DNA of 14,788 nt from Bacillota bacterium (GTDB lineage: Bacteria > Bacillota > Clostridia > Lachnospirales > Lachnospiraceae), in NCBI GenBank assembly GCA_023392995.1, contig JAEWMZ010000237.1:1-14788 (forward strand), read 5' to 3'. A program made the position numbers and the translations under genes. Positions 7,847-14,746 of the stretch are shown here, in pieces (the stretch's first letter is position 1; each line of letters starts with the position of its first letter). The notes beneath the pieces were generated by a model. The model did not search any database, was not told where the DNA came from, and worked only from the letters and a program-made list of their open reading frames with translations.

Positions 7847-8758
7847 TTGCTAAAAGCAGTTATCATCGATTTATGCGAAATAGCTGATATCAGTGATTCG
7901 CAGCATTTAGCAGCTATCCCTTTTCTTGAGCAACTCCTCATTGATTTAGTTAAAAATGAGATAAAGGTAGTTAATATGACTCCTGCTTTCCAGTCCGTTA
8001 ACGATCGTTCTTCTGCTTATTCCATATTGATAAAGCAGCTACTGGTCTCTTCGGATGAGTGTATTACCATTACGGATACCTACTATGGATTATTATCCGC
8101 CGGAAAGCTTGGTATAACATGTATCGCTTATCTCAATCCCAACATCCTCAACCAGGATCTTTATAAAGCTGCTCTTTTAGTAGAAGGCTTTGAAGAAATA
8201 GATTATTCTTTTCTTAATAGAATATATCAATATGACCATATGGAAGCAGCGACCATATTGACCACAGATAACTTTATAATTCGTGAATTATCTGTAGATG
8301 ATATCGAAAATCTATTATCCATATACCGCGATCCATCTGTCAATGCCTTTTTCGATGATTTTGTGGATTCTATTATGATTGAAAAGGAAAAGCTGGAAGC
8401 ATATATTAAGAACATATATCATTTTTATGGTTATGGTTTGTGGGGCGTATATCAAAAAGAGAACGATCAGCTGGTTGGACGTTGCGGTGTTGAATACAAG
8501 CTGCTAGAAAATGAAGAAATATATGAACTGGGATATTTACTTGCCAAGCCCTATCAAGGTCTTGGTTATGCCAGAGAATTCGTTACCGCTGTTATAGATT
8601 ATTGTTTTTTAGAATTAAATCTTCCCTATCTGATTGCAATCATTGATAAAGATAATATAGCCTCTATTCATCTGGCTGAACGTGCAGGTATGCTTAATAC
8701 GGGGCTATGCACAAGAAACTCTCGTGAATATTATAAATATAAAATAACAAATATATAA
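7847..8758 (+). CDS. GNAT N-acetyltransferase fused to a degenerate HAD-like domain
   Basis: The protein has 303 residues when started at TTG 7847. Residues 1-130 follow the HAD order without a cap. A motif-I strand KAVIIDLCEIA keeps D8 but has Cys10 where the second Asp should be; VNMTPAF (T45) is in the motif-II position; and CITITDTYYGLLSAGKLGITCIAYLNP (D77) matches the motif-IV pattern of beta-phosphoglucomutase-like HADs. With the acid/base Asp missing, phosphatase activity is unlikely. Residues about 141-300 are a GNAT domain of the ribosomal-protein/amino-sugar acetyltransferase type. Its acetyl-CoA motif is ELGYLLAKPYQGLGYA (Q237-A242), and NIASIHLAERAGM is the motif-B region. It should transfer an acetyl group from acetyl-CoA to an unknown amine substrate in the cytoplasm. 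It has its own promoter and appears to be a single-gene unit. Confidence 0.85.
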   Translation: MLKAVIIDLCEIADISDSQHLAAIPFLEQLLIDLVKNEIKVVNMTPAFQSVNDRSSAYSILIKQLLVSSDECITITDTYYGLLSAGKLGITCIAYLNPNILNQDLYKAALLVEGFEEIDYSFLNRIYQYDHMEAATILTTDNFIIRELSVDDIENLLSIYRDPSVNAFFDDFVDSIMIEKEKLEAYIKNIYHFYGYGLWGVYQKENDQLVGRCGVEYKLLENEEIYELGYLLAKPYQGLGYAREFVTAVIDYCFLELNLPYLIAIIDKDNIASIHLAERAGMLNTGLCTRNSREYYKYKITNI

Positions 8759-8809
8759 TAAATAAGTATATAGATCATAATACATGAATTTAGGTAATTG
8801 TGAACCTCA

Positions 8810-8929
8810 TTGATTGAAGATACTGTATACATAGCAGATTTCAAAGAGGTAGCTACGCCCGAAGGAAACGTATCCTGCTGGTATACAATTACAAAACCTA
8901 TATTGTTTCGCAATTGCATAAATACATAA
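8810..8929 (+). CDS. Possible small ORF or gene remnant, 39 aa
   Basis: From a TTG at 8810 an open frame of 39 codons ends at TAA 8927-8929, inside the gap between the acetyltransferase and the Fur-type gene. It reads IEDTVYIADFKEVATPEG, then NVSCWYTITKPILF, a composition more like real protein than random AT-rich DNA. There is no good ribosome-binding site, and a stop lies three codons upstream, so it may be the relic of a gene. An ATG nine codons long at 8784 ends in a TGA that overlaps this TTG. I do not recognise a family. Confidence 0.25.
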   Translation: MIEDTVYIADFKEVATPEGNVSCWYTITKPILFRNCINT

Positions 8930-8950
8930 ACTGGAAGAAAGGAGTCTGCT

Positions 8951-9364
8951 ATGGAAGGCTTAAGAAACACAAGACAAAAACAATTACTTTTATCTATTTT
9001 AAAAGAGGCGGATCGTCCAATGTCTATTAATGAGATATATTCTCGTATTGTACAGCAGCTCCCTAAAATAGCAAAATCAACTATTTACCGAAACATTGAT
9101 TCTCTTCTTAGCCAGGATTTGATTGAAAAATATCATTTTAATGGAAATGAAATTTTCTATCGAATTAAAGCAGATCGCCATGAGCATAAGCACTATGTTA
9201 TCTGCGATGACTGCAAAAAAATATTTGATCTTCCTACCTGCCCCATTCATGCTTTAGAGAATGCCATGGAGGAAGAGGGTTTTATTATTAAAGATCATCA
9301 GATACAAATCACAGGTTTATGTAGAGATTGTTCCGGTCTGGATAATAAAACCTCCAAAAAATGA
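8951..9364 (+). CDS. Fur-family metal-dependent transcription regulator
   Basis: This 137-residue cytoplasmic repressor of the Fur/Zur/PerR family has an N-terminal winged helix (about 1-80, with the recognition region KSTIYRNIDSL). A C-terminal dimerisation domain follows, with the histidine-rich site DRHEHKHYVICDDC. Both CxxC pairs of the structural zinc site are present (CDDC about residue 85 and CRDC about 125). An extra Cys occurs in DLPTCPI. The metal sensed (iron, zinc, manganese or peroxide) cannot be decided from sequence alone. A ribosome-binding site, GAAAGGAG, lies six bases before the ATG. A strong hairpin terminator follows. Its usual role is to repress metal-uptake or stress genes; none of the neighbours is an obvious target. 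Confidence 0.92.
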   Translation: MEGLRNTRQKQLLLSILKEADRPMSINEIYSRIVQQLPKIAKSTIYRNIDSLLSQDLIEKYHFNGNEIFYRIKADRHEHKHYVICDDCKKIFDLPTCPIHALENAMEEEGFIIKDHQIQITGLCRDCSGLDNKTSKK

Positions 9365-9440
9365 AACTTTACACTTTCCTCTATTTTCCTCTTGTCCCTG
9401 TGACACTTTTAAACTTGATTATTCACATATTACAAAGCTC

Positions 9441-9479
9441 AAAAAGGGTCTGCTTCACTGTAAGCAGACCCTTTTATTT
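9441..9479. terminator. Bidirectional intrinsic terminator between the Fur-type gene and the lipoprotein gene
   Basis: A perfect 14-bp stem (9442-9455 with 9462-9475, core GGGTCTGCTT) has a six-base loop and is flanked by an A run on the left and a T-rich tract on the right. It can therefore stop transcripts arriving from either side. It lies between convergent genes. Confidence 0.95.
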
Positions 9480-9486
9480 CATTCTA

Positions 9487-9831
9487 TTACTTCATTGTAC
9501 CTGTTCCTGTTCCAGAACCATTCGTACCTGTAGCTCCAGTTCCTGTTCCATTCGTTGTTGCTCCAGTACCTGTTCCTGTTGTACCTGTTCCTGTTGTTCC
9601 AGTTCCGTTTGTCCCGGTTCCTGTTGTTCCAGTTCCGTTTGTAACTGGTCCTGTAATATCTCCTATTGTGTCATTTTCAGCATCTTTAATATCATCTGCT
9701 AAGTCACCTTTTGTACCTGTGTTTCCAGTACCTGTATTCCCTGTCCCTGTATCATTTGTTCTTGCGCATCCGCTGAATACAAACATTGAAACTAAGCATA
9801 TACTCATTAAAACCGCTAATCTTCTTTTCAT
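9487..9831 (-). CDS. Small lipoprotein with Gly/Thr repeats
   Basis: This 114-residue precursor has a type II signal peptide: basic MKRR, a hydrophobic core, and lipobox VFSGC with Cys22 as the lipidated residue. It would therefore sit on the outer face of the cytoplasmic membrane. The mature part is low-complexity: a first Gly/Thr/Asn block (27-40), a short acidic, probably helical linker GDLADDIKDAENDTIGDITG (42-61), and a second block (62-112) built from units like TNGTGTTGTG. The DNA shows a 25-base identical direct repeat with a 30-base period (9588-9612 and 9618-9642). AGGAGG precedes the ATG. Similar Thr/Gly-rich lipoproteins occur widely in Clostridia with unknown function. The gene is 70 bases downstream of the DUF4130-like gene and may be read from the same transcript. 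Confidence 0.8.
   Translation of the reverse strand: MKRRLAVLMSICLVSMFVFSGCARTNDTGTGNTGTGNTGTKGDLADDIKDAENDTIGDITGPVTNGTGTTGTGTNGTGTTGTGTTGTGTGATTNGTGTGATGTNGSGTGTGTMK
9588..9642 (-). repeat. 30-base-period direct repeat inside the lipoprotein gene
   Basis: Twenty-five bases at 9588-9612 recur exactly at 9618-9642, encoding the Thr/Gly/Asn unit. Flanking positions hold more diverged copies, so the tract could change length by slippage or recombination. Confidence 0.85.
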
Positions 9832-9901
9832 TCGATACTCCTCCTATATAATTAAATTACACTTACAAGGTTAGTATCTCTCTGTTCAATTCAATTATGC
9901 A

Positions 9902-10684
9902 TTATTGAGTATTGCGAAATTCTGTTATATCACCACGAAACCTTAAAGGCAAATTGTTCCGCTGTAATTTATAATTCGTTCTTTCCTTAATTGCAATGTG
10001 CTCAAAGAAAGTTTTCCAAAGGCTTCTATATTCATCCTCAAAATCTGGAATCTCTTCCAGGTATTTCTGATTTATTTCAGGTACCTGTGCCACAATCCAT
10101 GGATTACCAGGAACATGAAAGGTTGCTAACTTACGATTTTCATCATAAATCATAAATTTCTCCTTTGGTAATCGATCAGCAAAATGTGGAGTAATTAAGG
10201 TAAGTACATTATTTTTGGGGTGGATTACCGAGACCAACAAACCATTTTCCTGCTCTGAAAATCGAACGAAACCTAATAAATGATGTGTTTCATTACTTAC
10301 ATTCTTATTAAGTCGAAACATCTGATTAACAACAACATGACTCATTTGCTCCATAATACTTTTCCCTGCCGCAAAGCCCAAAATTAAAAATCGATATATC
10401 AAATCAGCCTTTCCTTCATAATCAGATAACGCAACTCGGCACACCATTTCATATGCTTCCACTGAAATCTTTTGCTTTATGGAATTCGATACTTTTTCCG
10501 CAAGAGCAGGTTCCGTATCAACTACCATGTATTCCGCGAATAATTCAATATTGGAATATTTACTTCCCTCGCATTTTTCTTCTATCTTAATATTAGCATG
10601 TCCATATCTTGAAGCCCAAGCCTGGTAGATCGCAGTAAAGATCCCATCAATACTATTATCACAAAGATAAATATGCTTCATCAT
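9902..10684 (-). CDS. TIGR03915/DUF4130-like putative DNA repair protein, partner of the radical SAM protein
   Basis: This 260-residue soluble protein has the hallmarks of the family known as 'TIGR03915 family putative DNA repair protein' (DUF4130). These are the start KHIYLCDNSIDGIFTAIYQAW, a central helical part, ITPHFADRLPKEKFMIYDENRKLA, and the end NYKLQRNNLPLRFRGDITEF. Family members sit next to, or are fused with, a uracil-DNA-glycosylase-like domain and a radical SAM protein. Here there is no fused glycosylase domain, since the protein ends right after the DUF4130 region. It follows the radical SAM gene by 27 bases with its own GGAG site, so the two form an operon under the promoter near 12200. 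The biochemical role is unknown; repair or modification of DNA bases is inferred from family context and from the LexA-like sites upstream. Confidence 0.85.
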   Translation of the reverse strand: MMKHIYLCDNSIDGIFTAIYQAWASRYGHANIKIEEKCEGSKYSNIELFAEYMVVDTEPALAEKVSNSIKQKISVEAYEMVCRVALSDYEGKADLIYRFLILGFAAGKSIMEQMSHVVVNQMFRLNKNVSNETHHLLGFVRFSEQENGLLVSVIHPKNNVLTLITPHFADRLPKEKFMIYDENRKLATFHVPGNPWIVAQVPEINQKYLEEIPDFEDEYRSLWKTFFEHIAIKERTNYKLQRNNLPLRFRGDITEFRNTQ

Positions 10685-10711
10685 TGTATACCACTCCTAT
10701 AATACATCCTG

Positions 10712-12148
10712 CTATATGGCTGTCTGCACCGATTTAACCCGGCTGTCAATTTGAAAACTAACATCATCAAATAAGGATAATTGGCGATAAGTAATGTCCT
10801 TATCAATTCCTGGCAGCTTCTGATCCTTTAAAGCCACCAGCTGTCTGGTAATGAAATCTTCTTCCAATTTAATTGGATACATTGTCTTCCCGTTACAGGT
10901 TATAAAATAGATCGCTCTTTTTAACACAACACCAAGGCGCTTTAAATCATTAAAATCCAAGACTGCACTTTTTCGAGCCATGATAATTCTCTGGGCTGAA
11001 TTGGTACCTAATCCAGGAACACGAAGTAAGGTAAAATAATCTGCGCGGTTTATCTCAACCGGAAATAGTTCCAGATGTCGAAGTGCCCAGTCACATTTCG
11101 GATCTAACAATATATTAAAATTAGGACGCTGCTCATCCAATAACTCCATGGCTTTAAATCCGTAAAAGCGCAGCAGCCAATCAGCTTGATATAAGCGGTG
11201 CTCACGAAGTAACGGCGGTCCTTTGTCGGTGGAGGGCAATCTCATATCCTGATTAACATTCATAAATGCAGAGTAGAATACTCTTTTCAAATCAAAATTA
11301 TCATAAAGTGATTCAGCAACACTCATGATCTGATAGTCACTTTCCCGGGTTGCTCCAATGATCATCTGCGTACTTTGCCCCGCAGGAACAAACCTTCTCT
11401 TTGTAAGAGGCTTTGTTTGAAAGGGTACCATTTGAGTAGCAGACGTTATGATTTCCTGAATGTCATTCTTCTCGGCTCCTTCGATTAGTTTCGGCCGTTC
11501 ATTAAAATCTGGTAAACCCAGAAATTCTCGATTCCCTTTTCTCCCTAACTGAATTTGGCGAATTGGTTTTAGAATATTTTTTCGGTTTTTATTCGGAGCT
11601 AGCTCTTTTAAGCCCTCCGCGGTAGGCAGCTCCAGGTTAATGCTCATCCTGTCCGTATACCAGCCCAGCATCTCAATCAGCACCGGATCAGCACCAGGAA
11701 TCGCTTTGCAGTGAATATAACCATTGAAATGATATACTTCCCGCAATAACCTTAATGCTTCCAAAATCAGCTCCATCGTGTGATTTGGACTTATCAGTAT
11801 TCCAGAACTCAAAAACAAGCCTTCAATATAATTACGGCGATAAAACTCCATTGTTAATTCTGCTATCTCCTGAGGAGTAAACGAAGCTCTTGCTATATCA
11901 TTAGAGGAACGATTAATACAATATTTGCAATCGAAGATACACTCGTTCGTATACAAAACCTTCAGCAATGAGATACATCTTCCATCTGCTGAGAAGGAAT
12001 GACAAATTCCAGCAGCAATGCTATTCCCCATTCCATTCCCATCACCCTTGCGCTCTGTACCGCTGGAGGTACATGCAACATCATATTTTGCCGCATCTGA
12101 TAATACTTCAAGCTTTTTTTGCAATGACATGCTTTCCTGAATAACCAT
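10712..12148 (-). CDS. Putative DNA modification/repair radical SAM protein (TIGR03916-like) with HhH and clamp motif
   Basis: The start at 12148 is chosen because TAAGGAGCTTTGT immediately precedes that ATG; the ATG at 12172 has no site. The protein is 478 residues. The cluster motif CxxxCxxC is C70, C74 and C77 (NECIFDCKYC), preceded by the conserved DVACTSSG and GICHSF.ADGRCISLLKVL blocks of this family. A TIM-barrel core follows, with LELP and QSTQMIIGATRESD elements. Near residues 370-410 a helix-hairpin-helix DNA-binding motif reads LRVPGLGTNSAQRIIMARK. At 456-460 there is QLSLF, the consensus sliding-clamp-binding pentapeptide. Family members pair with TIGR03915 proteins, as here. The reaction is unknown; a DNA lesion or modified base is the likely substrate. 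Expression is probably controlled by LexA. Confidence 0.9.
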   Translation of the reverse strand: MVIQESMSLQKKLEVLSDAAKYDVACTSSGTERKGDGNGMGNSIAAGICHSFSADGRCISLLKVLYTNECIFDCKYCINRSSNDIARASFTPQEIAELTMEFYRRNYIEGLFLSSGILISPNHTMELILEALRLLREVYHFNGYIHCKAIPGADPVLIEMLGWYTDRMSINLELPTAEGLKELAPNKNRKNILKPIRQIQLGRKGNREFLGLPDFNERPKLIEGAEKNDIQEIITSATQMVPFQTKPLTKRRFVPAGQSTQMIIGATRESDYQIMSVAESLYDNFDLKRVFYSAFMNVNQDMRLPSTDKGPPLLREHRLYQADWLLRFYGFKAMELLDEQRPNFNILLDPKCDWALRHLELFPVEINRADYFTLLRVPGLGTNSAQRIIMARKSAVLDFNDLKRLGVVLKRAIYFITCNGKTMYPIKLEEDFITRQLVALKDQKLPGIDKDITYRQLSLFDDVSFQIDSRVKSVQTAI

Positions 12149-12165
12149 ACAAAGCTCCTTAACAA

Positions 12166-12178
12166 CAAACATTTGTTC
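12166..12178 (-). promoter_or_regulatory. LexA-like (SOS) box, promoter-proximal copy
   Basis: The minus strand reads GAACAAATGTTTG, matching the Gram-positive LexA pattern GAAC-N4-GTTC at all but one core position. It lies between the -10 box and the radical SAM start codon, where a bound repressor would block transcription. Confidence 0.7.
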
Positions 12179-12189
12179 TTATTGCAACT

Positions 12190-12218
12190 ATAGTATCAAA
12201 TCCAGCTTTATCTGTCAA
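12190..12218 (-). promoter_or_regulatory. Sigma-A promoter of the radical SAM repair operon
   Basis: TTGACA (12213-12218 on the minus strand), a 17-base spacer and TACTAT (12190-12195) form a near-perfect promoter, with the transcription start expected near 12183. It is bracketed by two LexA-like boxes. Confidence 0.85.
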
Positions 12219-12226
12219 TGTATTTT

Positions 12227-12239
12227 CAAACATTTGTTC
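12227..12239 (-). promoter_or_regulatory. LexA-like (SOS) box, distal copy
   Basis: This is an exact second copy of GAACAAATGTTTG, just upstream of the -35 box and 61 bases from the first copy. The identity of the two sites around one promoter makes chance unlikely. Confidence 0.7.
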
Positions 12240-12248
12240 TGAATTCTC

Positions 12249-12329
12249 TATATCCCCACCTCATTTTCTAAGGAGCCAGCTTCTGAAAATCTATTAGAGG
12301 GAAATTGACAAATGCAGCTTGGGGATATA
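12249..12329. other. Folded inverted-repeat element between the divergent genes
   Basis: The outer arms TATATCCCC (12249-12257) and GGGGATATA (12321-12329) pair perfectly. Inside, CCTC (12259-12262) pairs with GAGG (12297-12300), ATTTTC (12263-12268) with GAAAAT (12285-12290), and AGGAG (12271-12275) with CTTCT (12280-12284, one G-T wobble) around a CCAG tetraloop. It has no T tract and encodes no protein. It could be an RNA structure, a regulator site, or a small mobile-repeat relic. Confidence 0.55.
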
Positions 12330-12373
12330 ATCATTTCTTGTCGATAAAATAGTAAAAATGTCCTAATACCATA

Positions 12374-12402
12374 TTGACATACTTTTCACAGGACTGTATA
12401 CT
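12374..12402 (+). promoter_or_regulatory. Sigma-A promoter of the EAL-solenoid gene
   Basis: TTGACA (12374-12379), a 17-base spacer and TATACT (12397-12402) form a near-consensus promoter. Transcription should begin near 12409, leaving a leader of about 80 bases before the ATG at 12491. No riboswitch fold was seen in that AT-rich leader. Confidence 0.82.
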
Positions 12403-12490
12403 CAAAAAGTAATTACATTTAAAATTTTTAATTATTTTCTAGAGTTTAATAATCTTGTTTTACTATATTACATATAGTTTAGGAGTTATT

Positions 12491-14746
12491 ATGCACAAAA
12501 GATATTATCAAATTCAAGATCATAAAAAGAGAAGTCTACTTCTTAAAATATTATTTAGCCTGGATATTCTAATTCTAATCCTGTCTTTTCTTCTTGCCCT
12601 ATTCGACACTTCTGCTTCCTGTTCATTACTCATTTTATTTTTAGCACTTGAACTGATGCTACTTATAAATACCGCGATTTTTGCGTATAAAAATTTATTA
12701 GTGGTACACAAGCTGGAGGATTCTTTATTTATTACCGACCATGGGACAGATCAACTACGCGTACAGCAATTTCACGCCATGATGGATGAAAATCAGCTCA
12801 ACTATCATTTTCAGCCTATTTTAAATGCAAAAACTGGCGATATCTTCGCTTATGAATCACTAATGACTTATAATTCAAAGCTTATAGAATTTTCCTCCAA
12901 TGAAATTCTAGACCTTGCCACGAACGAAAACCGTCTGTATGACATTGAGAAACTAACCCTGCAAAATAACATGGATATCCTCCGCCAAAATCCAGATATT
13001 TTTCTCACAAAAAAACTTTTTATCAATTGTGTCTTAAATTATCATTTAACAGAGGACGATTTCAATCATCTGTACAATACCTATGGAAGCTTAATAGAAA
13101 AGGCTGTCATCCAGCTGAATGATATTACCTACATGAGTGAAACCAGCATGGAGGTTTTAAAAGGAAGATTCCAGAAGATAAGATGCCAATTTTCATATTC
13201 TGATTACGGCACCGATGAAACTGATGTAATTGACTTAATCAATTCCTGTGCGAATTATATAAAAATTGATCGTTCCATCACATCCTTCATTGATTTCAAT
13301 ACAAAAAAACAGCACCAGTTATCCAACATCATAAACTTTGCCCGGTTAAAGAACATTAAGACTATTGCAACCGGTATCGAGCGCTATGAGGAATTAGCAT
13401 ATTTAATCAATCTTGATATCGACTATATTCAAGGGGATTTTCTTGCAAAACCTGAGAACTTCCTGCTATCCTCTGTTTCCGAAGAAATATATGATTCTAT
13501 CCAAAAATTAAACTATAAGAAGATATTAACATTAACAAATCAAAAGATTTATGAGACAAACGGTGACTCCCTATTAGATCCCTATACTTTTTCCTCGAAA
13601 GCTTATTCTATCATTTTAATAAAAGAAGAAAAGATCACCTTTACGAGTACTTCGAATAAACATGCAAAGATCTCCTTAGTTGTACCAGATAATCATAAAT
13701 GTGAAATAACCTTAGATAACCTAATGATATGTGGCGTTGATCGTCCCGGCCTGATTATTGGTGCCAACAGCTCAGTTACGCTCCGGCTGGTCGGCAATAA
13801 TAGCATTTCAAATGATGGAATCCGCGTTGTAGAAAATTCTGATTTGCAAATTATAGGTGAGGGAAATTTGACTATACATGCAGATCGCAATGGAAGAACC
13901 GGAATTGGCGGCTCAGATTCTCAAACCTATGGTAATATTACTCTTGCCGGTGAAGGTATCATAAAGGTGGTCAGCAGCTCGAACTTATCCGTCGGCATCG
14001 GCGGCGGACGTAACTCTGGGAATTCAATGATCCGTCTGCTTTCCGGCACAATAAAAGTAGAAACCAGCGGATATCAGACCCTTGGAATTGGCAGCTTAAT
14101 GGGAAATGCTAAGATTTATGTTGGAACCGCAATGATTGACATAAAAGCCGAAGGGACAAAAGCGGTTGGTATAGGATCTATCATCGGTTCAGCAGATATT
14201 ACCACCATGGGGAATATACATATTGAATGTGACGGTAAAGTAGCCTCAGCCATTGGTTCTATCGAAGAATCCGATGGATTGATCCTTATTAAAGCCGGAG
14301 AACTAAACTTAACCATCAATGCACGTATTGGCACCGGAGTGGGCGCAATTCAAGGAAAGTATACTATTTGCCTGGATAATGGTAACCTTGCAGTGACAGG
14401 TGAAGGTTACGAATTACTCAGCTTAGGCGATCATTTCAGCATGAGCTGTATCAAGATCAGAGGGGGTATGTTTACTGTCGGAATCACTGCCCCTTCAACG
14501 AATACTGTTAAAAATATGCCTCGTCAGATTATTATTGACGGCGGCAACATACAGTGTGATTTTCCCGAAGGTACCATTCCTGTTAACTCCTATGGTACTC
14601 CTTTAACAGCCTATCTAATTACAAATAGAGACGAATTTATTCAAACGATTGAGACTATTGCATACCAATATGAATACCGGGCAGTATATTCAGAGCTTTA
14701 TCCCTTTATCAAGGTTTATTTACCTAAGAATTCGATTATTGCTTAG
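12491..14746 (+). CDS. Membrane protein with degenerate EAL domain fused to a GIGG-repeat beta-solenoid
   Basis: AGGAG five bases before the ATG at 12491 fixes the start, giving 751 residues. Two membrane helices lie at about 17-38 and 45-66, with both ends predicted inside. Residues about 97-325 are an EAL domain: FQPI, YESLM (EAL), INCVLN, SDYGTDE (DDFGTG), YIKID, ATGIE (AEGVE) and YIQGDFLAKP. Several metal or catalytic positions are changed, so hydrolysis of c-di-GMP is doubtful, while binding remains possible. From about 375 to 690 comes a repetitive beta-rich region. It has GIGG at 471, GIGGG at 502, GIGS at 532 and 560, AIGS at 587 and GVGA at 616, about 29 residues apart, as in a solenoid. 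A short mixed tail ends the chain. No membrane helix separates the EAL and solenoid parts, so both should be cytoplasmic. Likely role: a c-di-GMP-responsive scaffold or inactive effector (inference). Confidence 0.85.
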   Translation: MHKRYYQIQDHKKRSLLLKILFSLDILILILSFLLALFDTSASCSLLILFLALELMLLINTAIFAYKNLLVVHKLEDSLFITDHGTDQLRVQQFHAMMDENQLNYHFQPILNAKTGDIFAYESLMTYNSKLIEFSSNEILDLATNENRLYDIEKLTLQNNMDILRQNPDIFLTKKLFINCVLNYHLTEDDFNHLYNTYGSLIEKAVIQLNDITYMSETSMEVLKGRFQKIRCQFSYSDYGTDETDVIDLINSCANYIKIDRSITSFIDFNTKKQHQLSNIINFARLKNIKTIATGIERYEELAYLINLDIDYIQGDFLAKPENFLLSSVSEEIYDSIQKLNYKKILTLTNQKIYETNGDSLLDPYTFSSKAYSIILIKEEKITFTSTSNKHAKISLVVPDNHKCEITLDNLMICGVDRPGLIIGANSSVTLRLVGNNSISNDGIRVVENSDLQIIGEGNLTIHADRNGRTGIGGSDSQTYGNITLAGEGIIKVVSSSNLSVGIGGGRNSGNSMIRLLSGTIKVETSGYQTLGIGSLMGNAKIYVGTAMIDIKAEGTKAVGIGSIIGSADITTMGNIHIECDGKVASAIGSIEESDGLILIKAGELNLTINARIGTGVGAIQGKYTICLDNGNLAVTGEGYELLSLGDHFSMSCIKIRGGMFTVGITAPSTNTVKNMPRQIIIDGGNIQCDFPEGTIPVNSYGTPLTAYLITNRDEFIQTIETIAYQYEYRAVYSELYPFIKVYLPKNSIIA

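Noticed and set aside
8731..8970. Minus-strand 79-codon frame over the gap before the Fur-type gene
   Set aside because: It has no convincing ribosome-binding site and overlaps the ends of two well-supported plus-strand genes.
9361..9702. Plus-strand Cys/Ser-rich open frame over the lipoprotein gene
   Set aside because: It is the complement of the Gly/Thr repeats and crosses a strong terminator; the minus-strand lipoprotein has a lipobox and a good ribosome-binding site.
12305..12331. TTGACA and TATAAT on the plus strand upstream of the EAL gene
   Set aside because: The spacer is only 15 bases, and a better promoter with a 17-base spacer lies at 12374-12402.
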